Below the pieces are notes generated by a model that was not told the DNA's origin, searched no databases, and worked only from the letters and a program-made list of their open reading frames with translations. A DNA stretch of 64,000 bases from assembly GCA_023101885.1 (NCBI GenBank), contig JALPQD010000293.1:539861-603860 (forward strand), in the 5' to 3' direction. Source of the DNA: Typhlomys cinereus. Taxonomy: Eukaryota > Chordata > Mammalia > Rodentia > Platacanthomyidae. Each line of letters begins with the position of its first letter. The stretch's first letter is position 1. Made by a program: the position numbers and the translations under genes. Positions 44,291 through 55,496 of this stretch are shown here, in pieces.

Positions 44291-45749
44291 TAATTAAGAA
44301 AACTACTCAAACCTTCCCCAAGACTTGAAAACCTTCCCTAAGACTAGGAAACAAGTCAAACAAGTATAATCAAACAACAACAAGAAAACAAAACTATCTA
44401 TCTCATTATACTTAAAAACAAAAGTCCAAAAAATCACAGAAAAGACAAAAAAGTGCATAAGCAAACCAAACCCAAAGCTTTTGCTTAGTGCTCTGTTTTC
44501 TTCTGTCTTCAAGTAGGACCTAATTTTGATGAAATCAAATTGAGCAATATGACCTCAATTGACCAAACTGTAACCTGATTTTCTCATGCCCTTAGGCCCC
44601 TAACCTTTCTTTCCCTAGGGTACTTGTAATTCCAAATTCTTTTCTCTGTTTCTTTAATATGAAAATATCTTTGAAAGTCTCTTTGGAGTCATAGAACCCC
44701 AGATTATATAAATCAGGATGCTGGCAGCCATCACTTTATAATGTAAACAATGTAAACATCTGGAGAGATGATGCCCTCACTCCCCAGTGGCGTCTGGGTA
44801 GAGTAGAGATGGATTCCCTCTCTAAGCTGCACCAGTCCCTCCAGTTATGAAGATAGGACAAAGGAGACTATTACTTTTCCTTCATGTGAAGCCATTCAGC
44901 TTAAACGATTGCCTCAAATTCCTCTCTCTCACCCCGCCCCCAAGTTTTGAACTCAGGCTCAGGGATCTAGAAACTCCCTTTCTTACTGCAAAGTAAGACT
45001 GTTTAACTTGGCTCAGTGTATTTTTTCATTGTGATATCACCGTGTTTAGAAAAGGAGTGGACAAGTGAGAATAATAAGGTAAAAAAATGTACATGTGAAA
45101 TGGCAGATCTCAAGTGCCAGCTTAATGGGTCGTAATTGTCAGCACAGTCATCAGTGCCCAAACTGCAGCTAGCCACCCTGACCCATGACCTAGCCCTCTG
45201 TGCTGACTCAGCCCTGGAACCTGAGAGATGCCCTAATATTCCTCCAACTGGGACACTCATTAATGCTGTTTTTCTGGTTGCAGTTCAAAATCCTCCATTT
45301 TCACAGCAATGTGTTGGCTATTACTGGGTAATTATACTTGCTTTTGAATAATCACATAATAAATAACCCAAATTTAAATGAAGAACAAAATTATCTTCTA
45401 ATCAGGCTCAAAAATATGATCTAATATGAGATATTTTTCCTTCGAATGACTGAGATTACTTATTTAATGAAAAGATGCACCTAGCTCAATATATGTATCT
45501 TTTTTCCTAATGTGCTTAAGGGGATCAGATCAGTAGAAATCCTTTGATCTTTTATTAAAATAGCAGGAGAATCACTCAAAATTGCCAAAAAATATGCAGC
45601 AAATTTATCCTAATGAATAGTAATACATGTAAAGGACCTTTTGCCATCAAATTTAAATTTATGTTAGGGAACCATTTAAATGAACATCTTAAAAGTTAAT
45701 TCAACATTTGTGAGGTGCCCAAATTTTAGTGTGCTCATATTTCAATGAG
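44291..45749. other. Intronic, no exon recognised (1.5 kb)
   Basis: No domain-bearing frame. One 85-codon minus frame at 45003-45260 has no family signature. Confidence 0.4.
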
Positions 45750-45905
45750 TAATTTAATCTCTCTGACTTTCCTCAGCTATAAAGTACTTCATAGTTTTGT
45801 TAATAGTGAAATAGAATCATGTTTTTAAGGGCTAAGAACAAAGGTGAACACAGAAGGTATCCTCACTAAATACTAGCAATTGTTAGCTATTGTTACCACC
45901 ATCAT
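45750..45905 (+). mobile_element. MIR remnant
   Basis: 'aatctctctgactttcctcagctataaag', 'cttcatagttttgttaatag' and 'gctaagaacaaaggtgaacacag...aaatactagcaattgttagctattgt' follow the whole 3' half of MIR. Confidence 0.7.
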
Positions 45906-46339
45906 TCAAGCCTGAATCAATGTCATGTAACTAATACACAATCAACAGCTGGTCTGGGTGTCTGTGTTGATGGTTTAACCTCTACTGGCTCAGTTAAACT
46001 TAGAGAAACCACAAAAAGATGAGTGATCTCTCTCCTTCCTGTGACTAGCTGTTTTATTATTGGAACTTTTTGTTCCAGTGGGAACATGTTTTTAATTAGT
46101 TGAAAAGTAGCCCAATGGTCAATTAGGTCCCTCTACACCAATAAAAGAGAAAATAGACTTATTGCTCTTTGAGTTATTGTATGTCTAAGAGGAAGCTTAC
46201 CTTTCTAAACAAAACCCTCAGGCAAGAGGAAGCTACACCTGTTCTTATTGCAAGGAAGGATAACTTTTGACTCATCCAGGAAGCTGCTACAACTAATGTC
46301 TTTATTTTAAGTTCAGGTCCCATTTTTCAAAGTCCTCTT

Positions 46340-46393
46340 TTTTTTTTTTTCGGAGAGCTGTTTCTTCTTCTTTTTTTTTTTATTATTTATTCA

Positions 46394-46453
<60 letters not shown>

Positions 46454-46545
46454 TATAGAACCATGGGCGATATCGGGAACCACCATGGATGGCCTTCACC
46501 TCCTCCTTGTTTACTCTGCCCCAGGATTCACAGACTCCGCCCTAC
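46340..46545 (-). mobile_element. tRNA-headed SINE, 5'-truncated, with a GT repeat, antisense
   Basis: Has the reverse tail (attatttattcaattgtg), a GT run (46396-46450) and body to 'ccgccctac', but no tRNA-like head. Flanks CAAAGTCCTCTT (46328-46339) and CAAAGTCTTCTT (46546-46557) form a duplication with one mismatch, so the truncation happened at insertion. Confidence 0.85.
46396..46450. repeat. GT microsatellite (about 27 units)
   Basis: Uninterrupted GT dinucleotides inside the SINE linker. They open false Cys-Val frames on the plus strand. Confidence 0.95.
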
Positions 46546-46557
46546 CAAAGTCTTCTT

Positions 46558-48750
46558 TCTTAGGAAAGGGTTCAGTTGAAAGGGAGGACGTAGCTAAAAG
46601 TAAAGGCTATTTGGGAACTTAAGAGTATTTGTAGTGTGGGCATTCTTTCAAATTACTAAGTGAATCCAAAATATAAGGTGTCAGAAAGATCTGGTTTACA
46701 AATATTTATGAATGTGAAAAAGAAGGCATCTTGGAAAATATGTATGCTGATATACATACTGTATAATGCAAATATTAATAACCTACAAGTCTTTAAAATG
46801 CTTATCAATAGCAAGGCACTGCACATTAACATAGTTTCCACACATAAAATCATGCCTTCAAGCAACCACGTGTCTTGGCTAAGTGAACAGCACAGAAGGT
46901 GTTAGTGTTTTTTTTCTTCAACAATGTGTGTGAAGAAAAGGTCATCCATCTGTCAGGTGTTTAGGCAGCGTAAAACCTGACACTTTTGGACAGTGGAAGC
47001 TGTACCAATGACCTATGGGGTCAGAGTTGGGGTTCAGTCAGCTCTCCCTGATGGCACAGGATCTTTTCATATTCTAAGACTGTGGCTGCACCAAAGTGGA
47101 GTTTTCATCCAGTGTCACCTCATGCAGGACGGTGTGGCTAGAATCAAATGTAATTGAGTGTTCTACTCAGGGGGTTGTCCCTGACCTAGTTTCGACAAGC
47201 TTAGTTCCCATCAGGAGGTCCAAGTGGTGTCATCACTTGCCCACTACTTTTCAGCCAGAAAAAGGAACAGTGTTATGTAAGGGAGAGAAAAAATAGCTTG
47301 AATATTATTTTTATACGAATGAATTAGGAAAGGGAAAAGTCACAACATGTGCTCTATTTTATTCCCAGCATTTCAATAGTCATCTTAAAAATATTAATAT
47401 TGATTCTTGAAATACTTCTGAAAACTGGGTAATATTGATTCTTGAAATACTTCTGAAAAACCTTCAAAGGACATCTAAGATAGAATGAAAACTCTTCCTT
47501 GCTTACAATCAGACTCCGCTTTTCCTCCCAGGGCTGAATACAGGAGTAGTTGTACATTAGAATGCAATAATCCTTGAACAATGATGAAATTAACAACTAA
47601 ATGCACAACTCCCTCTTCATTAAGGTTTTTGAGTAGAATCATATGGCAATTCAACTTTATCAAAACATGATAAAAGGTGTAATTTGCCAGTGTTCAAGAA
47701 GCTGTTAAAATTTTAAAAATTCATTTATTCCATTAGCAGCTGTAGGAAGGAAGACACCTAACTAAGGACAGAGTATGGTCTTGGAGAAAAAGCCTTTTTT
47801 GAAGGTAATAGTGGTAGAGTTTAAGGAGGGGGGTTTAAGATAATGGGAAATTTTCTCATGTGGATATTTAGAGGAGCTGAAATACCCCAGAAGATCTGTG
47901 CAGCAAACTACAAAAGCAATTATGCCTTGTTTTAGAAATATCTGCTTTTACGCTTGCTTGGGACTTACTAATGCATAGGAAATGGGAGCATTTCTGAGTA
48001 TCCGCCTGAGTGTTACTGCTGTGAAAAGTTGGTTTCTATACATCCTACCTCTTTGTGTATGATTTTTCAAAAAGATATGTCTAACAGTATCCAAAATTCT
48101 AATGATATCAGAAAAAATAAGTATTTCCAACGTTCTTCTATCTTTATTTGCAAGAAAACTAGGCATAAAATGCAAGAAAACCATTGGAACAACCACCTGT
48201 GGGGACAGCAATCCAGGGTGAGACATACTCAGATTGAAGTGGAATTAAATAAATCAAGAGATAAATAAATGAAGCCACTATTAAATAATGAAGATTGTTT
48301 AGTTCTTTTGAGAAGTCGAAGTTTGAGACAAAGCATTGTCCTTGACTAATACGAATAGCACTATTTCTTCATTCTCTTTTATAAGCCTAATAACTTATTA
48401 AATGTCCTCTTTCATTAAAAAATAGTTGGAAAGTAGCTGAACAGTCACGTAAACTGAGAATTTTATTGGCAGCTTTCACAAAAAGATAGGAGCAATTAGA
48501 GTACAAAAGCAGAATATCAGGAAGTATTAAAGAAGCCCAGATAAATCCTGGGACCTGGACAAGAAGGTTAGCGCGGGAAAGAGGCCTGAGTTACCAACAA
48601 GTACAGAGGGAGAGAATCCCTTTACAACAAGGGTACCATGAACAGGAGAGGGGGGATCACAAATGGATGGGAAGTGGCTCTAGGCATTATGCATGCAACA
48701 GCATTTAAAGTACTTGCTGTTTACAAGAATCCATAAATAGAAAACTAAAG
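46558..48750. other. Intronic, no exon recognised (2.2 kb)
   Basis: A 30-nt near-duplicate 'aatattgattcttgaaatacttctgaaaa' sits at about 47394-47425 and 47431-47460. Nothing else supported. Confidence 0.4.
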
Positions 48751-48755
48751 AATGC

Positions 48756-48771
48756 GGGGGGGGGGGGGGGG
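48756..48771 (+). repeat. Poly-G run (16 G)
   Basis: Sixteen consecutive G on plus (C on the NRXN1 sense strand), able in principle to form a quadruplex. Length may be affected by assembly or polymerase slippage. Confidence 0.9.
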
Positions 48772-49427
48772 ATGCTAAGAAGAGGAAGCCATACCTGGCT
48801 TGATGTGGGAGCGTTAACTTGGTTGTTATGAGACAGAATCAGTAGCTGTTTTGTCTTGGGACAATGCAGTGTGGTAGAAAATAATTGAGATCACAGAACA
48901 AGTGTACAGAGGGAGCCATTCAGGCAGGTGCTTGCTTTGTGGCATTTGCCTTCTTGTGGTGGAGGACTTGGGCTATGCGTTTCTAGACTAGTAGTAGATA
49001 AGCATTCGAGGTGGGGAATGAGGTAGGACAGCAAGATCATCTGGGCATCACTGTTGATGAGCTGCTACTGCCTTCCTGTTCTGCTTGGATATTCAACAGC
49101 AGACAACAGTCAGATGGATTAGCACGAGAAAATGAAGACAGAGGTCTCCCTTTCCTTTTCCTCTCCTCCATCTCCTTTTCTTCATCCTCACCATCCTGTT
49201 CTTAGGTCCATTCTTCCCAGAAAAAGGCAGAAACCTTAAAGCACTGGCTAAGGAATACTTGATAGGACTTCTAAGCAATGACTATAATTACTGGACCATT
49301 TAGTTCCAGAAGAAAGAAGAAGTGACAATATCAAGTGCAATTAGAGTCCTCATGCTGGATTGACTAGGTACTTAAAGTAAGGGCTCTCTCTAAAGAGACT
49401 CATCTCCTATATTCAGAAGAGGGATTT

Positions 49428-49586
49428 AGGCTGGAGGAAAAGCTCAACTACTTCAATTAATAAGAAAGTGTGCAGCTCTTGTTACTGTGTGAATGATGTG
49501 TAAAGTGCTGACACAGACTGGCTGCTCTCATAGCACTAATTGTGCAAAAATAAAATACAGACAGACACATGCAAACAAGCAGGTAT

Positions 49587-49629
<43 letters not shown>

Positions 49630-49640
49630 CATGCGCGCGC
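49428..49640 (+). mobile_element. Degenerate SINE with an AC repeat
   Basis: 'ttaggctggaggaaaagctcaac' resembles a SINE head. The copy ends in AC repeats (49589-49621) and an 'acatgcgcgcgcacatg' palindrome-like segment. Confidence 0.5.
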
Positions 49641-49847
49641 ACATGTACAAAACCTACATTGTTACTGAAATAATTCATGCTAGAAAATTCAGAAATGAGA
49701 CACAAAGCAAGCAAAATGATAAAATAACCTGGTATGAGGGACTGATACCAGAAAAGTTGGCAAATGTGAGTGTGGGAAAAGGCAAGAAATATCAGAGTGA
49801 TACATAATGACAAAAAAAAAAAACCAGTAATCTCTTTTCTTCTGCTT

Positions 49848-49980
49848 CCTTCCTCCCTCCCTCCCTCCCTCCCTCCCTCCCTCCCTCCCTCCCTCTCTCC
49901 CTCCTTTCCACCCTCCTTCCTTTATCTTCCATCTTCCATCCTTTTTTCCTTCTTTCTTTCTCTGTCATACTTTCTTTCTC
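49848..49980. repeat. CCCT/TTCC microsatellite and pyrimidine tract
   Basis: A (CCCT)n run at about 49853-49897 followed by a diffuse T/C tract. Polypurine-polypyrimidine DNA. Confidence 0.9.
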
Positions 49981-50354
49981 TTCTTCTCTTTTTTTTAACT
50001 AGCATAGAGAAGTGAGAATATCAGTTAAAGTACAATTGTGACCATGAGTTCAGAAGGTACAAACAGTAGGGATAGATAGTGGACATCAAGGAGCTGGCAG
50101 AACTGAATGAATATTCACCAGAGATGGAAGAGTTACACGTGACGTGACAGGTGATTGTGGGGCTGGGATCCCTGTGATATGAGTTTGCCTAGATGACGGG
50201 ACTGAAAGTTTACTCAGGCAGAGCCCCCATCATTTCCTGCAAAGAAGGGAATGCATGCACTTGCTCCTGGCTGATATTGGTGCTCTGTAGCTAATTCTAA
50301 GTATTTGCTACCAGTAGTCACAACCAAGGGTGTAAATGATGCTTAAAAAAAGAT

Positions 50355-50490
50355 GTAGGGCTGGCAATATGGCTCTAAGGTACAGTTGTTGTAGCCTCTT
50401 AAGGACCTGAGTATGATTCCCAGAACCTATACACGTTCTTAGGGCACACACATCCATACGCACACACTCTAAATAATAAAAATAAAGGGA
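50355..50490 (+). mobile_element. B4/ID-like SINE
   Basis: 'agggctggcaatatggctctaagg' head, 'ggacctgagtatgattcccagaacc' (B-box region), ACAC-rich linker and 'aataataaaaataaa' tail. Confidence 0.7.
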
Positions 50491-50769
50491 TGTATACCAT
50501 ACTTATGAAATATTTTGTAGTCACATATCAGAATGAATAAACTTACTTTAAAGTGATATCCTTTTATGAGAATAAATATTAATTATTTCATTGAGACACA
50601 TTCTCTTGAGGTTTTGGGCACATCTATAAAATATTGAGCTAAGACAATGGTCAGTTCCTATGTACTGTGGTCATCTTGATAACAAAAGCAAGGACATTGA
50701 AATAATGCAAAGAAAACCAATAGAAATCATTCTAACTTATCACAGACATTCAGTAATTGTGACTTTCTG

Positions 50770-51350
50770 CTGTGAAAGCCAGAATATGACTCCTCCTTTT
50801 TAGGCACCCACAGTCTCTACTTCTTGGCACAAGGTCTGTGTTGAAACTGTTGTTACGTGCCTTTCACGTTGGATGAAAAGAGAGAAATTTGGCATCATCC
50901 ATCCAAAACGCCACTGGAAGTTTTGGGAAATGCTGCAAGATTCAACTCCTGCACTATCAAACCTACCAGGGACTTTTCCTGCTTTGTGTTTTGCTGCTGC
51001 CACAGCTCTAACTTCCACGATCCAAAAATGTATCACTTAATCTGCTGGCAGCGGGGATGCTGGGAATGCTTTTCCAGTAGAGAGGTCAAATACTTTTCCA
51101 CAGCGCACTGTCATCATTTCTTCCAAGGAAAAGCCCATTATAACATCACACACAGCACTTATGGTGGGAGTTCACAGTGGGAACTCATGAAAAGTGGGGA
51201 CAAGGCAGCACTGGTGTGCTCCCCACTTTTCTTGAAAACATGTACTCTTGATCTTTCGGTATTTAAAAAGTTAGAAATAATTATACATATGGGACTACTG
51301 GATGCAGGGAACCTCAGGTACTTGCTTTTATTTTTAATGGGTCTCATGTA
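50770..51350. other. Intronic block with a 164-codon frame, function unknown
   Basis: Plus frame 50857-51351 is open for 164 codons (Cys/Phe/His-rich, no motif I recognise). It is antisense to NRXN1 and ends at a B1 remnant. Composition is more even than the neighbours. It could be chance, an old retrocopy or a conserved intronic element. Confidence 0.25.
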
Positions 51351-51351
51351 G

Positions 51352-51462
51352 CCACACCTGGCTTAAGTTCACTGTGGCTAAGGATGACTTTGACATCCTG
51401 ATCTTCTTTGTCTCTGCCTCAGGTGCTGGGATTAAAGGCGTGCGCCACCTTGCTCAGTGAAA
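51352..51462 (-). mobile_element. B1 SINE fragment, antisense
   Basis: 'ctctgcctcaggtgctgggattaaaggcgtgcgccacc' is the unmistakable reverse of the B1 5' end (GGTGGCGCACGCCTTTAATC). The other half has decayed. Confidence 0.85.
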
Positions 51463-51709
51463 ATCCACTGGATAGAACTGCAAGGTACCCCAGTGCTTAA
51501 ATCCTTTGCCTCTCAAGCAAAACAACCTGAGTTAGGTAGGATCTCACATAAAAAAAAAAAACTGTCCTGTAGGTATGACCATGGCTTGCAATTTTGGACC
51601 TGGAAGGCAGACTCTTGGAAACATCAGAGCAAAGCAATAAAGTAGAAGAGCAATCCAGGATGATTCCCAATGTCACCCTGGGCCGTCCATGGATACACAC
51701 AAATCAAGT

Positions 51710-51767
<58 letters not shown>

Positions 51768-51785
51768 GCACACGCACATACGCCA
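51463..51785 (+). mobile_element. tRNA-headed SINE, older copy with TC/AC repeat
   Basis: 'gcttaaatcctttgcctctcaagc' and 'aacctgagttagg' are a decayed tRNA-like head. 'cttgcaattttggacctgg', 'aagagcaatccaggatgattc' and 'ccgtccatgg' form the body, ending in TC (51713-51749) and AC (51750-51779) runs. It lies only 135 bp downstream (sense of NRXN1) of the neurexin donors. Confidence 0.75.
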
Positions 51786-51917
51786 TTGGATTGCAAGGCA
51801 TTTTATAACAGGGTAGCCCTCTCCATATAAATGGATGGGTTTTTCTTTTTTCATAAAATATAACATGCAATAAAGTTTTACAGTAAGGGCAAGGAAGTAA
51901 GAAAAAAAAGTCGACTA

Positions 51918-51929
51918 ACCTAACCCACC
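51918..51929 (-). promoter_or_regulatory. NRXN1: Tandem alternative 5' splice sites (neurexin splice site 5)
   Basis: Minus-strand sequence reads CTCAG|GTGGGTTAG|GTTAGT. The proximal donor (GT at 51928-51927) and the distal donor (GT at 51919-51918) are 9 nt apart, so donor choice adds or omits Gly-Gly-Leu without changing frame. A three-residue variation at this point is what I recall for splice site 5 of NRXN1. Both donors have reasonable consensus: GTGGGT and GTTAGT. Confidence 0.85.
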
Positions 51930-52007
51930 TGAGCTCGGCTCACAGGGGTCAATATCCTCATCATCGCTGGGACACTCTGCTGAGGCCACAAGGATGTCAT
52001 CTGTGGT
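51920..52007 (-). CDS. NRXN1: Neurexin-1 penultimate coding exon (juxtamembrane stalk, splice site 5)
   Basis: On the minus strand, CATTCCTTTGCAG ends at 52008 and is followed by an open frame encoding [20 protein letters not shown] and then PCEPSS. This is the acidic, cysteine-containing stalk just outside the neurexin membrane helix; the two Cys flank the acidic run. The exon begins in phase 0 and ends with one base (G) of the next codon, which matches the two-base start of the last exon at 30797. Two donors are possible: after 51929 (79-nt exon, ...EPSS|ANPTR) or after 51920 (88-nt exon, ...EPSSGGL|ANPTR). Both keep frame. The longer form is used for the coordinates here. The exon lies 21.1 kb upstream of the last exon, and a CTGAT branch-like motif sits about 20 nt before the acceptor. 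The preceding NRXN1 exons are beyond 64000. Confidence 0.95.
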
Positions 52008-52099
52008 CTGCAAAGGAATGAGAATCAGTGGTTACTTAGAATCCTGCCAGGTCCTCTTCTCTCAATCTCATGACAAGTGAAGCACAGTTTGCATTACCT

Positions 52100-53660
52100 C
52101 AGAAACCAAATTCAGCATTTTCTTTCTCTAAAACCCTAAACCTATGAACATATTTTAGATCCCTCACAGAAGTTCATGTGAACACTGGATTGCAACTTAT
52201 TTTACATAAAGACATAGATAGTTGGTAGACATTCATCTATAAAACTTAAGAGAGAAGCCACACACAGTAACAGATGACTGGAAATTTACTTCTGCCCTGG
52301 AGGGCGACAACACACGCATCAGTGGCCTTTATATCATACTTGTGCATGGCTTGCTAAAAGTGGAGCAGCCATAACCTTTCACATTCATGAACGGGCAGAC
52401 TTTGATAAATCTTTGAGAAAGAGCTTGTCATTATCCAAAAGCAACAGATTACATGGAGAACTAGCGATATCTTTCTCTGATGTGAAAAAGAGAAGGTACA
52501 CTTAAGGTACTTCGCAGCTTTTAGACTTTCATACCCAAATACCACTTTTACAATGCTCAGATAGCAGGCATTGTTCCCTAGTGAGCTCTTCCATCCTTAA
52601 GCTTTTGCAATAAATAAAAAGTATATCCAGTGTAGGGTGGGAGGGAGGCGACGGCTTTCTCTGTGACATTATAGTTGCTTCATTGCACTTACAGCAAAAA
52701 AGATAACTGTCACTGTCGTAAAAAGCAGAGTGCGTAAATCCTAGCAGTTAGTCACATAATCAGCACATTGACAATCACCCTAAGTTGTTCTTTATTGCCA
52801 CTTATGCCATAGCAATAAAGTCAGCAGGACTACTGAAGGGAGTCAGGAAGGGTTTATATCAGATTTGCCTAATTCTAAAGTAAAACAGACAAAATCCAAG
52901 GTCCAAAAAGGAAAACAGTGTATTATATCTGCAAAGCATTAAGGAGATTTATTAGAGTTCCTGGAAGATATCCAACAGCCACATTGATACCATCGTTCTT
53001 TAAAAGTGGAATCAAAATAATATGGTATGAATTAAATTCATCTATGAAATATAAGATTGTCAGAGGCAAAAGTATGAAAATAAATTTTAGGTATGCTGTG
53101 GTAAGTTGAAAACCAGAGATAATTGGTTAGGCAGCTTTCTGAAAAATGGAGGCTTCCTTCACTCGCAGGGTCTGTAGTTAAGAAAGTAGAATCTAAACGT
53201 GTCATTACAGCCTTCAAACAAACACAGATCTATAAGTAACATAATGAAATGGGCTCTTGATTCTCTTTAGAGACATTCTGATATCATACATTTTGCTATT
53301 GTTATTTTTAAAAGGGAAGTTTTAGATATTGTTCCGGGAAGTACAACCTAGTCACCAGGAAAAGTATGAGCAAGTGGTATGATAGGCAGTTTATCACTCA
53401 CCGAAGTGAGTTTAAAACAAGACCTGGCTTCCCCCTGGCACAAGATCACCTTGCAGAGTATAATATCCAAACCCACTGGGCTGATGTCAAGTTATTGGAT
53501 TAGGACTCTCACAAAGCAATTGGTCCAATACATCTCCAAGCAGATAATCGTTTTTTTCCTATATCCAACATCTAGTAAAGAGTTACTATCATATTTATTC
53601 AGAATGAGAATTCTTTCAAACCAATAGAAAGTTAAATTAATAAAGATACAAGGTAATTTT
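52100..53660. other. Intronic, no exon recognised (1.6 kb)
   Basis: No repeat or gene supported upstream of the penultimate NRXN1 exon. Confidence 0.45.
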
Positions 53661-53682
53661 TCATTTCTCTTGAGGAATTTTA

Positions 53683-54232
53683 TTTTATTTTTCATCTAGT
53701 TTATTTATTATTATTTTTTATTTCACTCATACAAACTTAACAGGTACACCAGTCCCCCTCTCCATCCAACCCCTTATCCCCCTGTGCTCCCTCCCCTCCC
53801 CTTTTCTCCCCATCCCCCAGTACCTCCCCCTCCCATCCCCTGAGTGTCCTTTAATGTGCCAAACTCTCCTCTCGGGCTCCTCTCTGATGAGATGTAAGGA
53901 TCCAGTGGCATTTCCCAGAATCCTTTCCTGTGTTCCGGTTAAGTATAGGAACACTGCTGTGGCTGTCAATCCTTTGCCTGCCTCCCAGGATCCTAGTGCC
54001 TTTAGCAAATGCTAGACTTTGTGAGGTCAATAGTGTGATGGACATTGCGCAGGGCATGTAAAGTCCAAATATGATTGCTTTGGCCCTAACTTGTGTGGAA
54101 TATCTTGCATATCATTGCTCCTCCCATCTTTGTGCTCTTACAATCTTACCGCCCCCTCTTCCACAAATTTCCCTGAGCTTCAGGATGGGGAGAGATTAGG
54201 CTGGCCTAGTTCCAGGTGATTGATATAGAGTC
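53683..54232 (-). mobile_element. 5'-truncated L1 3' end, antisense
   Basis: T-rich start (reverse poly(A)), 'ctcatacaaacttaacaggt', C/T-rich polypurine complement and 'cttgtgtggaatatcttgc' through 'ctggcctagttccagg'. Flanked by a perfect 17-bp duplication, TCTCTTGAGGAATTTTA (53666-53682 and 54233-54249). A recent, textbook truncated L1 insertion. Confidence 0.93.
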
Positions 54233-54249
54233 TCTCTTGAGGAATTTTA

Positions 54250-55028
54250 AACATATAGATGTGATCTCTAAAGTGTTGCTGTGTTATGTTCTGCTCAAAA
54301 GCAAGAGCATGTAAGTGGATGTTTTCAACCAAAGGCGCTCACCGAAATGCTGATTTGGCACCTACTTCTTCTCTTTCTTCTGGAAGGGCACTTGGTAATA
54401 GGTGCAGAATCCTAAGCTGGTTACTAATGTAATGCTGGTTGCTGTAGGTGTCTTGTAAGTAGATACCTTGGATGTTGCTGAACAGCTTAAAATACACACC
54501 ACAGCTGTATTAGCACATATTATCAAAAGTGTCAAAACTAAGAATGCTTGTTATGAAAACTGGAAAATCATCTGTGCTATTTTTTTGTCTAAAAATATAA
54601 ATCTATTTTTAACAATTGAATAAGAATTAAAAATGAGTATAAGATCGCATTGTGATCTATTTTAATTAAAAATTTAAATATAATGAACATTAACTTTAAT
54701 ATTTTGTGAAGGTATTATTTTAATTAAATCATTTTAACTATTTTCTAAGGTTTAACTTTAAATTTTAAACCAAAGACATATATGCAAATTATTTTCATTT
54801 TGAGGACTCATGTTAATATTTATGTCTAAGTGTAGTAGTTATTTTGGTACTTTCTAAATATCCATCCTTTATAGCCCAAGTTCAAATATGATAGTTTGTA
54901 AAACTACATTTTAGTTTTTACTGTACTTTTCTTGCATCCTTGATGTATATATTTTTTTGAACATTAAAACATAGTCATGTGATTAAAAATCTCAAACCAC
55001 TAGATAATTTGAAAGAATCATTGTGGTC
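54250..55028. other. Intronic, very AT-rich, no gene
   Basis: No supported feature. The 54590-54960 stretch is extremely AT-rich. Confidence 0.45.
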
Positions 55029-55043
55029 TAAAGATCAGGAAGA
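55029..55043. repeat. Target-site duplication, left (L1 5' fragment)
   Basis: TAAAGATCAGGAAGA, identical to 55482-55496. The C-T/AAAG context fits an L1 endonuclease-type nick. Confidence 0.9.
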
Positions 55044-55481
55044 CCTTTCCCCACCCGCCTGGGACGCGGGCAGTCCAGCCGGGACTCGCTGCGACCTAGG
55101 TAAGCCCCGCCCCCCAACCCCCAATCTCAGGACCGAGCTCCAGGCCAAATAATTCAGTTCAGTGAAAAACGCACAGAAATTGAAAGAGGTCTTAAGAGTT
55201 AAAACGACAATGCCCAAGTCAAAGTGCAAACCCATGAGAAACAACACCCAAGAAAACAAATCTCCCAATGAAGGAATTAATCCCATAATAGACTCCAGCC
55301 AGAACAAACCCACAGAAAATAGCCAAGAAAGCCTGACCCAGGATAATTTGACTTTCAAAACATGATCATTACCATGTTCAATACTATGAAAGAGGAAATC
55401 CAGGAGGAATTAAATAACCGAATCAATCACTTTGAAGAAGAACACAACAGACACTTGGAGGAGTTGAGAAAAACAGTACAA
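55044..55481 (+). mobile_element. L1 5' end fragment, 3'-truncated, without poly(A)
   Basis: GC-rich L1 5' UTR end (55044-55200), then an ORF1 start ATG at 55210 (MPKSKCKPMRNNTQENKSPN...) with a stop at 55363-55365. The following coiled-coil-coding sequence (KEEIQEELNNRINHFEEEHN) continues in another frame to 55481, where it ends abruptly inside ORF1. A perfect 15-bp duplication, TAAAGATCAGGAAGA, lies at 55029-55043 and 55482-55496. No A-rich tail separates the L1 end from the right duplication. Confidence 0.88.
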
Positions 55482-55496
55482 TAAAGATCAGGAAGA
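55482..55496. repeat. Target-site duplication, right (L1 5' fragment)
   Basis: TAAAGATCAGGAAGA, the partner of 55029-55043. Confidence 0.9.

Larger units (their letters stand above)
30798..51919 (-). other. NRXN1: NRXN1 last intron (21.1 kb)
   Basis: Bounded by the tandem donor at 51928/51919 and the acceptor before 30797. It is filled with SINE, MIR, LTR and L1 remnants listed separately, with no supported internal exon. If it were retained, the frame would continue GGLG and stop at TAG right after the distal donor. Confidence 0.9.
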
